This document shows positions 19,694 through 28,509 of a DNA stretch of 41,788 bases, in pieces; positions within the stretch are counted from its first letter, which is position 1, and every line of letters starts with the position of its first letter. Origin of the DNA: Bacillota bacterium (lineage in GTDB: Bacteria > Bacillota > Sulfobacillia > JAJYWN01 > JAJZPE01). The notes under the pieces are model-generated. The model worked only from the letters and a program-made list of their open reading frames with translations, did no database searches and had not been told where the DNA came from. The stretch is from positions 1 through 41,788 of the forward strand of contig JAJZPE010000010.1 of assembly GCA_021811325.1 (NCBI GenBank), in the 5' to 3' direction. The translations under genes and the position numbers were made by a program.

Positions 19694-19852
19694 GTGGCCA
19701 AACGGGGTGAGTTCCTGCCGGTCAGGATAAGCCTGGTCGAGCAGCGCGGCAAGTGTGCGCACAAGGTGGGCGACTCTTTCATCTGGGATAGCTGGATCCG
19801 GAGCTGCCCAAGCGCGAGTGGTGAAAGCGGCGCGCCGTGTGGTATAATCTAA
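19694..19852 (+). CDS. Small ORF (52 aa) resembling the N-terminus of TIGR04076-like proteins; possibly a remnant
   Basis: MAKRGEFLPVRISLVEQRGKCAHKVGDSFIWDSWIRSCPS..; SD GGAGGG before GTG. Resemblance to 'ITVxxQKGxCxxGHKVGDxFxVD' judged from memory. Confidence 0.45.
   Translation: MAKRGEFLPVRISLVEQRGKCAHKVGDSFIWDSWIRSCPSASGESGAPCGII
19840..19848 (+). promoter_or_regulatory. Extended -10 promoter for uvrA
   Basis: TGGTATAAT about 57 nt upstream of the uvrA ATG (19905). Confidence 0.6.
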
Positions 19853-19904
19853 GGGCACCTGAGAGCGGTTGGAAGCCTACGGCCGCAAGGACTGGAGAGT
19901 TTCC

Positions 19905-22805
19905 ATGGCCAAGGATAAGATAGTCGTCCGGGGAGCCCGGCAGCACAACTTGAAGAACATCGACGTCGAGATCCCGCGGGACAAGTTCGTCGTCATCACC
20001 GGGCTGTCCGGGTCGGGTAAGTCGTCGCTGGCCTTCGACACCATCTTCGCCGAGGGGCAGCGGCGCTACGTCGAGTCGCTCTCCGCCTACGCCCGCCAGT
20101 TCCTGGGCCAGATGGACAAGCCCGACGTGGATTACATCGAGGGCCTCTCCCCGACCATCTCCATCGACCAGAAGACGACCAGCCGCAACCCCCGGTCGAC
20201 GGTCGGGACGGTCACCGAGATTTACGACTACCTGCGCCTCCTCTTCGCCCGCATCGGCCGGCCGCATTGCCCAAAATGCGGCCGCCCCATCGCCCAGCAG
20301 ACCATCGAGCAGATGGTCGATCAGATCGCCGTTCTACCCGAGGGCACGAGGCTGCAGATCCTGGCCTCCATCGTCCGCGGGCGGAAGGGTGAGCACGAGA
20401 AGGTCATCGAGGAGATCCGCAAGGGCGGCTTCATCCGCGTCCGGGTCGACGGCCAGGTCCGCGAGGCCGGCGAGGAGATCGTCCTCGAGAAGAACAAGAA
20501 GCACACCATCGAGGCCGTGGTCGACCGCCTCGTCGTCCGGCCCGGGTTCGAGAAACGCCTGGCCGACTCGCTGGAGACGGCCCTCAACCTCTCCGGCGGG
20601 ACCGTCGTCGCCGACGTCATCGGTAAGGAAGAAATCCTTTTCTCCCGCAACTTCGCCTGCGTCGAGTGCGGCGTCAGCATCGAAGAGCCGCAACCGCGGA
20701 TGTTCTCCTTCAACAACCCCTACGGGGCCTGCCCGGTCTGCGACGGCCTCGGGTCGAACATGGAAATCGACCCGGACCTGGTCATCCCGGACTGGCGGAA
20801 AAGCATCGACGATGGAGCCATCGTCCCCTGGTACCGCGGGACGATGACCTACTACCCGTCGCTCATCGAGGCCGTCGCCCGCCACTTCGGCTTCCGCACC
20901 GACGTGCCCCTCGACGAGCTCGACCAGAAGTGGGTTGACATCATCCTCAACGGGTCGGGCGACGAGCCCATCCGCTTCACCTTCGAAGGCTTCGGCGGGG
21001 TCATGCGGACCAAGGAGACGGCCTTCGAAGGGGTCATCCACAACCTCGAGCGGCGCCACCGCGAGTCGCAGAGCGACGGGGCCCGGGCCGAGATCGAGGA
21101 GTACATGAGCACCAAGCCCTGCCCGGCCTGCGGCGGCAAGCGTCTCAAGCCGGCGAGCCTGGCGGTCAAGATCGGCGGGCGGTCCATCGCCGGCGTCACC
21201 GCCCTGTCGGTGGTCGAGGCTCTCGACTTCTTCAACCACCTCGAGCTGACCAAGCGCGAGCAGACCATCGCCCACCAGGTGCTCAAGGAGATTCGTGAGC
21301 GCCTCGGTTTTCTGGTCAACGTCGGCCTCGACTACCTCACCCTCGACCGCGCGGCCGGGACCCTCGCCGGCGGCGAGGCCCAGCGCATCCGGCTGGCCAC
21401 CCAGATCGGGTCCAGCCTGGTCGGCGTCCTCTACATCCTCGATGAACCCAGCATCGGCCTGCACCAGCGGGACAACGAGCGGCTGATCGCCACCCTCAAG
21501 CGGCTGCGCGACCTGGGGAACACCCTCATCGTCGTCGAGCACGACGAGGAGACGATGTGGGCGGCCGACCACATCATCGACATCGGTCCGGGGGCCGGGG
21601 CCCACGGCGGCGAGGTCATCTGCGCCGGCACGGTCGAGGACCTCATGGCCTGCCCCGAGTCCATCACCGGCCAGTACCTCAGCGGCCGCAAGGAAATCGC
21701 CGTGCCCTTGGCCCGGCGCCGGCCCAACGGCAAGTATGTCGAGGTCAAGGGGGCCCGCGAGCACAACCTCAAGGACATCGACGTGAGGTTCCCTCTCGGG
21801 GTGTTCATCTGCGTCACCGGCGTGTCCGGTTCGGGCAAGAGCACCCTGGTCAACGAGGTCCTGCAGAAAAAGCTGGCCGCCGAGCTGAACCACGCCAAGA
21901 CCAAGCCCGGCGACCACGACGCCGTCACCGGGCTCCGCTACCTGGACAAGGTCATCGACATCGACCAGTCGCCCATCGGGCGCACGCCGCGGTCCAACCC
22001 GGCCACTTACACCGGGCTCTTCGACCTCATCCGCGACGTCTTCGCCAGCACGCCCGAGGCCAAGATGCGTGGCTATAAGGCCGGCCGCTTCTCGTTCAAC
22101 GTCCGCGGCGGGCGCTGCGAGGCCTGCAAGGGCGACGGCATCATCAAGATCGAGATGCACTTCCTCCCCGACGTCTACGTGCCGTGCGAGGTCTGCAAGG
22201 GCAAGCGCTACAACCGCGAGACGCTGGAGGTGAGGTACAAGGGCAAGTCCATCGCCGACGTCCTCGAGATGACCGTCGACGAGGCCCTCGAGTTTTTCAG
22301 GAACCTCCCGCGGCTCAAGCGCAAGCTGCAGACGCTGCAGGACGTCGGCCTCGGGTACATCAAGCTGGGCCAGCCGGCGACGACCCTCTCGGGCGGCGAG
22401 GCCCAGCGGGTCAAGTTGGCCACCGAGCTGTCCCGGCGGTCCAACGGCAAGACCATGTACATCCTCGACGAGCCGACCACCGGCCTCCACATCGACGATA
22501 TCCACAAACTCCTGGTGGTCCTGGGCCGGCTGGTCGACGCCGGCGACACGGTCCTCGTCATCGAGCACAACCTGGACGTCATCAAGACCGCCGACCACAT
22601 CATCGACCTCGGACCCGAAGGCGGCGAGCGGGGCGGCCGGGTCATCGCCACCGGCACTCCGGAGGAGTTGGCGGCCATGCCGGACTCGCATACCGGCCGG
22701 TTCCTTCGGAAGGTGTTAGAGCGGCAGGCCGGCAGAGCGGCCCGGAAAGGCCGGTCCGCCCGAGAGGGCAAGACGAAGGCGCTCGCCCAGGCCCACCAGC
22801 GCTGA
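19905..22805 (+). CDS. uvrA: Excinuclease ABC subunit UvrA
   Basis: [67 protein letters not shown]; two ABC domains and zinc-binding cysteine motifs. Confidence 0.98.
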   Translation: MAKDKIVVRGARQHNLKNIDVEIPRDKFVVITGLSGSGKSSLAFDTIFAEGQRRYVESLSAYARQFLGQMDKPDVDYIEGLSPTISIDQKTTSRNPRSTVGTVTEIYDYLRLLFARIGRPHCPKCGRPIAQQTIEQMVDQIAVLPEGTRLQILASIVRGRKGEHEKVIEEIRKGGFIRVRVDGQVREAGEEIVLEKNKKHTIEAVVDRLVVRPGFEKRLADSLETALNLSGGTVVADVIGKEEILFSRNFACVECGVSIEEPQPRMFSFNNPYGACPVCDGLGSNMEIDPDLVIPDWRKSIDDGAIVPWYRGTMTYYPSLIEAVARHFGFRTDVPLDELDQKWVDIILNGSGDEPIRFTFEGFGGVMRTKETAFEGVIHNLERRHRESQSDGARAEIEEYMSTKPCPACGGKRLKPASLAVKIGGRSIAGVTALSVVEALDFFNHLELTKREQTIAHQVLKEIRERLGFLVNVGLDYLTLDRAAGTLAGGEAQRIRLATQIGSSLVGVLYILDEPSIGLHQRDNERLIATLKRLRDLGNTLIVVEHDEETMWAADHIIDIGPGAGAHGGEVICAGTVEDLMACPESITGQYLSGRKEIAVPLARRRPNGKYVEVKGAREHNLKDIDVRFPLGVFICVTGVSGSGKSTLVNEVLQKKLAAELNHAKTKPGDHDAVTGLRYLDKVIDIDQSPIGRTPRSNPATYTGLFDLIRDVFASTPEAKMRGYKAGRFSFNVRGGRCEACKGDGIIKIEMHFLPDVYVPCEVCKGKRYNRETLEVRYKGKSIADVLEMTVDEALEFFRNLPRLKRKLQTLQDVGLGYIKLGQPATTLSGGEAQRVKLATELSRRSNGKTMYILDEPTTGLHIDDIHKLLVVLGRLVDAGDTVLVIEHNLDVIKTADHIIDLGPEGGERGGRVIATGTPEELAAMPDSHTGRFLRKVLERQAGRAARKGRSAREGKTKALAQAHQR

Positions 22806-22870
22806 TGCCGGCGCCGGCGGTCCGGGCGGCGCCATTGAAAGGCGCGTCGCCGGCTACAGTCCTGGCCGTG

Positions 22871-24268
22871 TCACCAATCCCGCAAAGGAAGCCGCTTCTC
22901 GAAACCGAGGACCTCCCACAGGTCTTGGTTCTCGAGGAGCTTCTTTATCTCCCCCTTACCCTTGTGGCTGGCCGGCCAGTCCTGCTCCTGGAACGATGCA
23001 TAGAGCAGCAGGCGGGCCAGGTTGAGGGCGTCCATCTGCAGGCCCCGGGGGTCAATCTTGTCAAGGGTGTCGGCCGCGGTGTGGCCCCAGCCGCGCTCGT
23101 CGGGCTTGCGCCCAGACTGCCGCGTCGACATGAAGGCGCTCGGCACGCCGGCGGCGGCGAAGTTGAACTGGTCCGAGTACGGGCTGATGCCGTTGCTCAG
23201 GCGCCACGGCTGCTTCATCCGCTCGGCCATGTCCTTGAACACCGGCATGAGCTCCTTCCACCCCTGGACGAGCAGCGTCGGTTCGCCACCGGCCCCGGCG
23301 GCGTCGACGTTGACCATGAACTGCACGTTCCGCATCTCGCGCCGGTGCGCATGGACGTATTCCTCCGAGCCGATGAGACCAATCTCCTCGAGGGGGAAAA
23401 TCACGAAACGGATGGTGTGGGGCAACTCGGCTTTGATCCGGGCCAGAGCCCGCGCGGCCTCGAGGACGATGACCGTGCCCGAGCCGTTGTCGATGGCCCC
23501 GGGGGCGATGTCGTGCCCGTCGAGGTGCCCGCCGGTGATGAGCAGGCGCCGCGGGCTCTCCTGGCCACGGAGCTCGCCGCAGATGTTCCAGGAAGTCATC
23601 CGCTCGACCTTGTTCTTGGTCGTCACCTTCAGCTTGACCGGGCCCTTCTCGGCCAGGCGGAGGATGGCCGCGCCGGTCTCCTTGGAGACGCCGAGACCCG
23701 GAACGTCGGCCTCGGCGTTGAAGCGCAGGGAGCCAGTCTCCTCGAGCAAGCCTGGCTGGTCGCGCATCCAGATGAAGGCGGTCGCCCCGGCGGCCACGGC
23801 CCGCCCGAACTTCTCCATGCGGTGCATGGTCCGCTTCAGGTCGGGCGGCGACTCGGTGGTGACCATGACGATGTTGCCCTTTATCTCCGCGGCCTTCTCG
23901 GCATAGACGTCGGGGTGGCCCGAGCCGAGGAAGACCAGCTGGCCTTCGACCGTCGCGGCGCCGCAATAAGGTAGGGCGATGCAGGGGAACTCGCGCCGCT
24001 CGGGCGAGGTCGACTGCAGCTTGGCCGTCCCGCGGGCCCACCCGGTGTACTCGAACTCCTCGGTGTGAACGTCCTCCAGGCCGTACTCGTTCATCTTGGC
24101 CAGGAGGTAATCCACTGCCTCGCGCTCGCTCTCGGTGCCGCCGAAGCGACTGCCGCATTCATCGCAGAGGTAAACGAGGTTCTTATAGGCTTCGTCCGAG
24201 GTCCAGACATCGCCGATGACCGCCCGGTCCAGGGCCGCTAGGTCCGGGGCGGCTTTCTCTTGGGCCAT
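22871..24268 (-). CDS. M28 family metallopeptidase
   Basis: LLITGGHLDGHDIAPGAIDNGSGTVIVLEAARAL..FVIFPLEEIGLIGSEEYV. Confidence 0.88.
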   Translation of the reverse strand: MAQEKAAPDLAALDRAVIGDVWTSDEAYKNLVYLCDECGSRFGGTESEREAVDYLLAKMNEYGLEDVHTEEFEYTGWARGTAKLQSTSPERREFPCIALPYCGAATVEGQLVFLGSGHPDVYAEKAAEIKGNIVMVTTESPPDLKRTMHRMEKFGRAVAAGATAFIWMRDQPGLLEETGSLRFNAEADVPGLGVSKETGAAILRLAEKGPVKLKVTTKNKVERMTSWNICGELRGQESPRRLLITGGHLDGHDIAPGAIDNGSGTVIVLEAARALARIKAELPHTIRFVIFPLEEIGLIGSEEYVHAHRREMRNVQFMVNVDAAGAGGEPTLLVQGWKELMPVFKDMAERMKQPWRLSNGISPYSDQFNFAAAGVPSAFMSTRQSGRKPDERGWGHTAADTLDKIDPRGLQMDALNLARLLLYASFQEQDWPASHKGKGEIKKLLENQDLWEVLGFEKRLPLRDW

Positions 24269-24462
24269 CGTCCACCACTCCTTCTTGGCCGATGAGGCTT
24301 TGTCCGGAAGATTCCACGTCTTTAGTCCCTCACCTGCGTCTCCGTGGCAGGGGACCACCGGGTGGGGGAGAATATCATCAACCGCGGCCCAACGAAGCCG
24401 CCATCCACCTGGCCCGGCGGGGCCGCCACCAGCGCGGCCCTCGCCCACGCGCCACCGGGGAA

Positions 24463-26385
24463 GTGAAGGGCTTGCCAGAGGCCGGCCGACCTCATCCCGA
24501 CGAGGCCATCGAAGCCAAGCTGGCCAGGCTCCCGGCGAAGCCGGGGGTCTACCTGTTCCGGGACAAGGACGGCCAGATCATCTACATCGGGAAGGCCCGC
24601 TCGCTGCGCCATCGGGTGCGGCAATACTTCCAGTCTTCCCGCAACCTGAACCCCCGCACCCTGACCATGGTCGCGCAGGTCAGCGACTTCGAGTTCGTCC
24701 GCACGGATTCCGAGGTCGAGGCCCTCATCCTCGAGTCGAACCTGATCAAGGAGCACCACCCGTACTTCAACGTTCGCCTCAAGGATGACAAGCACTACCC
24801 GTACCTGCGGGTCGACCTGAACGAGCCCTTCCCCCGGGTGACCATCGCCCGCTCGATGAAGCGCGACGGCGCTCTCTACTTCGGCCCTTACACGCACTCC
24901 GACGCGGTCCGGGACACGTTGCGGATGGTCCGTCGCGTCTTTCCCTTCCGCATCTGCAGCGATCACAAGTTCCGCACAGTCACCCGGCCGTGCCTGGACT
25001 ATCACGTCCGTCGCTGCCTTGGTCCATGCCGCGACATGGTCTCCGGGCGCGACTACAAGGCCATGATCAAGGAGCTATGTCTCTTCCTCGAAGGCCGCAC
25101 GCAGGACATCACCGAGCGGCTCAAGCGCCGGATGGAGGAGGCCGCCGAGGCCCTCGACTTCGAGCGCGCCGCGGAGCTCCGCGACCAGCTCAAAGCGGTC
25201 GAGCAGATCGGCGAGAAGCAGAAGATAATCTCCACGGGCATGGAGGACCAGGATGTCGTGGCCTCTTCGCGGCACGGCGACGAAGCTTCCGTGCAGGTCT
25301 TCCAAATCCGCGGCGGCCGGCTGGTCGGCCGGGAGAGCTTCATCCTCAGCGGGGCCGAGGACCAGACCGGCCCGGACATCATCGGCGCCTTCCTGAAGCA
25401 GTTCTACGCCCAGGCGTCCTTCATCCCCCAGGCGGTACTGGTGCCGGAACCGGTGCCCGAGGCCGAACTGATCGAGGAATGGCTGAGCGCCAGGCGTGGG
25501 GAGAAGGTCCGGCTGAGCCAACCCAAGCGGGGCGAGAAGAAAGGGCTCGTCGAACTGGCCGCCGAGAACGCCCGCGTCTCGATGCAGGAGCGGCTGGCCG
25601 AACGCGCCCGCGAGCAAGAGCAGACCGGCGACGCCCTTTGCGAGCTGGCCCGGGGACTCGGCCTCGAGGTCCCGCCGAAGCGCATCGAGTGCTTCGACAT
25701 CTCCAACTTCCAGGGGGCCGAGGCCGTCGGTTCGATGGTCGTCTTCGAGGACGGCCGCCCGAAGAAGGAGGACTACCGCCGGTTCAAGGTGCGGACGGTG
25801 GAAGGGCCGAACGACTTCGCCATGATGGCCGAGGTCGTCGGCCGTCGCTACCGGCGCGGTCTGCGCGAGCGCGAGGAGGCGGCCGCGGCCGGGGCCGGCG
25901 AGTTCGCCAGGCCGAAGTTCGCCGCCATGCCCGACCTGATCATCGTCGACGGCGGCAAAGGCCAGCTGTCGGCGGCCCGCGAGGCCCTCGAAGGGCTGGG
26001 CCTCGGTGGCATCCCCACCTACGGGCTGGCCAAGGAGAACGAGTGGCTCTTCGGCGTGGGCCGAAGCGACCCCATCATCCTACCCCGCGGGTCGGAGGCG
26101 CTCTTCTTGGTGCAGCGCATCCGCGACGAGGCCCACCGCTTCGCCGTGGGCTACCACCGGGTCGTGCGCAAGAAGAGGACCTTCAAGTCCGTCCTCGACG
26201 AGATTCCGGGGCTTGGCCCGCGCCGGCGCACCCTGCTACTCCGCCGTTTCGGGTCGGTGGCCGGGCTCCGTCGAGCTTCGTTAGAAGAGATCAAGTCGGT
26301 TGAGGGCATGCCGGCGCCGCTGGCCGAGACCATCTACGCCCGGCTGCGCGCGGAGGAAGGGGGAGGGGTTCAGGATGAAAGATAG
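24463..26385 (+). CDS. uvrC: Excinuclease ABC subunit UvrC
   Basis: LPAKPGVYLFRDKDGQIIYIGKARSLRHRVRQYF (GIY-YIG), UVR motif, RNase H-like and HhH C-terminus; start GTG 24463 or TTG 24472. Confidence 0.97.
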   Translation: MKGLPEAGRPHPDEAIEAKLARLPAKPGVYLFRDKDGQIIYIGKARSLRHRVRQYFQSSRNLNPRTLTMVAQVSDFEFVRTDSEVEALILESNLIKEHHPYFNVRLKDDKHYPYLRVDLNEPFPRVTIARSMKRDGALYFGPYTHSDAVRDTLRMVRRVFPFRICSDHKFRTVTRPCLDYHVRRCLGPCRDMVSGRDYKAMIKELCLFLEGRTQDITERLKRRMEEAAEALDFERAAELRDQLKAVEQIGEKQKIISTGMEDQDVVASSRHGDEASVQVFQIRGGRLVGRESFILSGAEDQTGPDIIGAFLKQFYAQASFIPQAVLVPEPVPEAELIEEWLSARRGEKVRLSQPKRGEKKGLVELAAENARVSMQERLAERAREQEQTGDALCELARGLGLEVPPKRIECFDISNFQGAEAVGSMVVFEDGRPKKEDYRRFKVRTVEGPNDFAMMAEVVGRRYRRGLREREEAAAAGAGEFARPKFAAMPDLIIVDGGKGQLSAAREALEGLGLGGIPTYGLAKENEWLFGVGRSDPIILPRGSEALFLVQRIRDEAHRFAVGYHRVVRKKRTFKSVLDEIPGLGPRRRTLLLRRFGSVAGLRRASLEEIKSVEGMPAPLAETIYARLRAEEGGGVQDER

Positions 26386-26971
26386 TAAGTCGCGGCCGGC
26401 GACCGGCGGGCAAGTCCCCGCCGCGCGCGGCGACGACCTGCGGTGGACCGCCTTCGACGCCGGCGGCGGCTGGCAGGCGGCGGTGCGCTCCGGGCGAGGG
26501 CTCCGCTATCTGACCTTGCCCCGCGAAGGTCGGCGGGAGGCGGTCGACGAGGTCCGCCGGCTCTACCCCGCGGCCACCGAGGACCCGGGGGCCTTCGGCG
26601 ACCTGGTGGCCGACCTCCGGCGCTACTTCGCCGGCGAGCGGGTCGACCTGTCGCGGCAGGCCACCGACCTTGAGGTGACGGTTTTCCAGCGGCGCGTCCT
26701 CGAGGCCTGCGCGGACATCCCTTATGGGTCCACGAATACGTACGCGGAGCTCGCGGCGACGGTCGGCCGACCGGGGGCGGCCCGGGCGGTCGGGCAGGTC
26801 ATGGCGGCCAACCCGGTGCCGCTGGTCTTGCCATGCCACCGGGTCCTGGCCACCGGTGGCGGCCTCGGGGGTTTCGGCGGCGGGCTGCCGATGAAGCGCT
26901 GGTTGCTCGACATGGAAGCCGGGAAGGCCCGGCCGGAGGGCGGGAACTTTTCCCCGCCTCCTGCGTCTTAG
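26375..26971 (+). CDS. Methylated-DNA--[protein]-cysteine S-methyltransferase
   Basis: VFQRRVLEACADIPYGSTNTYAELAATVGRPGAARAVGQVMAANPVPLVLPCHRVLATGGGLGGFGGGLPMKRWLLDME. Confidence 0.95.
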   Translation: MKDSKSRPATGGQVPAARGDDLRWTAFDAGGGWQAAVRSGRGLRYLTLPREGRREAVDEVRRLYPAATEDPGAFGDLVADLRRYFAGERVDLSRQATDLEVTVFQRRVLEACADIPYGSTNTYAELAATVGRPGAARAVGQVMAANPVPLVLPCHRVLATGGGLGGFGGGLPMKRWLLDMEAGKARPEGGNFSPPPAS

Positions 26972-26981
26972 ATCCTCGGTG

Positions 26982-27009
26982 CCGCCGGTTCAGTAGAACG
27001 GACCGGCGG
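26982..27009 (+). terminator. Hairpin after MGMT gene (no clear T tract)
   Basis: CCGCCGG..CCGGCGG with inner TTC/GAA pairing. Confidence 0.4.
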
Positions 27010-27251
27010 ACGACAAGGTGAAGGAGGGAAACCGACGTGATTCGCAACCTCACTCCACGGCGACTGAGCTGGATGAACGGAGCGGGCTTCACCGCGCTCA
27101 AGCTGCGCGCTGCCTTCGGCGGCGGGGCCACAATTGAAAAGGCTATGGGGCGGGGGACCGGGCCAGGTCGTCTCCCTTGCCTCGCGGGGCTTCCCCGACG
27201 ACTACGGGGTTAAAGATCGCCCTCCATAATCTTAATCCAGTGAGAAACCTG

Positions 27252-27278
27252 CGGCCCGGGAGACTCCCGGGCCGTTTT
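27252..27278 (+). terminator. Rho-independent terminator
   Basis: CGGCCCGGGAG-A-CTCCCGGGCCG followed by TTTT. Confidence 0.8.
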
Positions 27279-27370
27279 GTCGCCTTAAATGGCCTGTAGC
27301 CGGCCCGATGAGACAGCGGAAGGGGATCCGCAAAGTCGCGGCAGGGGGTTAACAACATTAAGGAGAAATG

Positions 27371-27399
27371 TTGACATGTTAAGGGGGTGGGTCTATAAT
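27371..27399 (+). promoter_or_regulatory. Perfect consensus housekeeping promoter
   Basis: TTGACA-17-TATAAT; preceded and overlapped by dyad CAACATT-N7-AATGTTG (27353-27373). Confidence 0.85.
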
Positions 27400-27618
27400 G
27401 TCAATCGGAAGGGCAGATTGGGAGCGAGGCGCTGGCCGCTCCAGGGTGGTACAACGAGACGAGATAACAAGCCCTGTCAAGGGGGAACCACTAACCCCGG
27501 GGGCGCTGAGAAGGAGATGAAGACCGTGGCCACCTTCCCTCTGCCGGTGGCGTTGCCCTTCGATCGCCGGGAACGCACTGATGCTAATCTTAGGAAGTCT
27601 TACGGGGGTGAACGCGGA

Positions 27619-27840
27619 ATGCAAACCATAGAAGTGCGCTATCAGGGCGACCTGTCCGAGGACGTCCTGCGGTACGTCGAGTCCTCCGGTGCCGCTAAGG
27701 TGCTGGAGACCTGCCCGCTGGTGATCTCTGCCCGCGAGGAATCGGACGTCCTGTCCGGACTGCTCGGCGCCATCAGCCACTCGCCGATGAAGGTCGACCT
27801 GGTCAAAGTGCGCCGTTCCAACCAGTCCCGGTTGAGCTGA
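27619..27840 (+). CDS. Small hypothetical protein (73 aa)
   Basis: MQTIEVRYQGDLSEDVLRYVESSGAAKVLETCPLVISAREESDVLSGLLGAISHSPMKVDLVKV; biased codons; upstream in-frame starts possible. Confidence 0.6.
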   Translation: MQTIEVRYQGDLSEDVLRYVESSGAAKVLETCPLVISAREESDVLSGLLGAISHSPMKVDLVKVRRSNQSRLS

Positions 27841-27850
27841 ACGAAAAGAA

Positions 27851-27889
27851 CGAGCCGGCCCCGGATCTCTCGATCCGGTTGCCGGCTCG
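27851..27889 (+). terminator. Stem-loop after the 73-aa ORF
   Basis: CGAGCCGGC..CCGGAT/ATCCGG..GCCGGCTCG hairpin; weak T tract. Confidence 0.5.
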
Positions 27890-27906
27890 CTCCGCATCTA
27901 GATGGA

Positions 27907-27935
27907 TTGACGTCATGGACCCCACCCTTTATAAT
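27907..27935 (+). promoter_or_regulatory. Promoter of the DUF2089/DUF4097 cluster
   Basis: TTGACG-17-TATAAT. Confidence 0.8.
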
Positions 27936-28001
27936 CCAAAGCGAGACCTTAATAATTGTAAACCAGACCTTTAAATCGTCAGAAGTGAACGGGGTGGTAC
28001 T

Positions 28002-28508
28002 GTGGAGAAGCGACGAATGCCAGGGCGGTGCCCGGTCTGCCACGAGAAGCTCGACATCACCCGCCTGCACTGTCCGCACTGCGAGACGACGATCGAGGGG
28101 CGCTTCGAGGGGACGAAGTTCGACGCCCTTACCCGTGACCAGCTGGACTTTGTCGAGGTCTTCCTTAAGGCCCGCGGCAACATCAAGGAGGTCGAGCGGG
28201 AGCTGGGCATCTCCTACCCGACCGTGAGAGGCCGCCTCGAGGCGGTCATTCAGGGGCTGGGCTATCGCCCGGAACCCGTCCCCGAGGACACCGGGGCGGC
28301 CGCCAGGCGGCGGGAGGTCCTCGAGGCCCTGAAGACCGGGCGGATCAGCGCGGAAGACGCGGTGAAGCTGCTCAAGTCGAAAGCCCCGATGCCCGAACCA
28401 CCGGAGCCCCCCGAACTACCGGAGCCCCCGGAACCGCCCGACGTGCCCGAAAGGCCGGGCAAGGGCAGGGGCAAGGCCACCGACGACGAGAGGAGCGGGA
28501 GGGACTGA
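28002..28508 (+). CDS. DUF2089 family zinc-ribbon/HTH protein
   Basis: GRCPVCHEKLDITRLHCPHCETTIEGRFEGTKFDALTRDQLDFVEVFLKARGNIKEVERELGISYPTVRGRLE; C-terminal LLKS module and Pro-rich tail. Confidence 0.88.
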   Translation: MEKRRMPGRCPVCHEKLDITRLHCPHCETTIEGRFEGTKFDALTRDQLDFVEVFLKARGNIKEVERELGISYPTVRGRLEAVIQGLGYRPEPVPEDTGAAARRREVLEALKTGRISAEDAVKLLKSKAPMPEPPEPPELPEPPEPPDVPERPGKGRGKATDDERSGRD

Positions 28509-28509
28509 C

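Noticed and set aside
20334-22691. 785-aa minus-strand ORF opposite uvrA
   Set aside because: uvrA on the + strand is unambiguous; the antisense translation is compositionally biased.
26443-26673. Alternative-frame + strand ORFs inside known genes (e.g. within MGMT, uvrC, DUF4097)
   Set aside because: Arg/Pro/Gly-rich out-of-frame translations, typical high-GC artefacts.
27225-27278. AATCCAGTGAGAAACC before a terminator, loosely like a PyrR-binding leader
   Set aside because: Match to the PyrR consensus is partial and no pyrimidine gene follows.
27443-27470. CAGGGTGGTACAACGAG, reminiscent of the T-box motif (GGGTGGnACCGCG)
   Set aside because: Core deviates (ACAACG instead of ACCGCG), only about 40 nt from the promoter start, no specifier stem and no downstream aminoacyl-tRNA or amino-acid gene.
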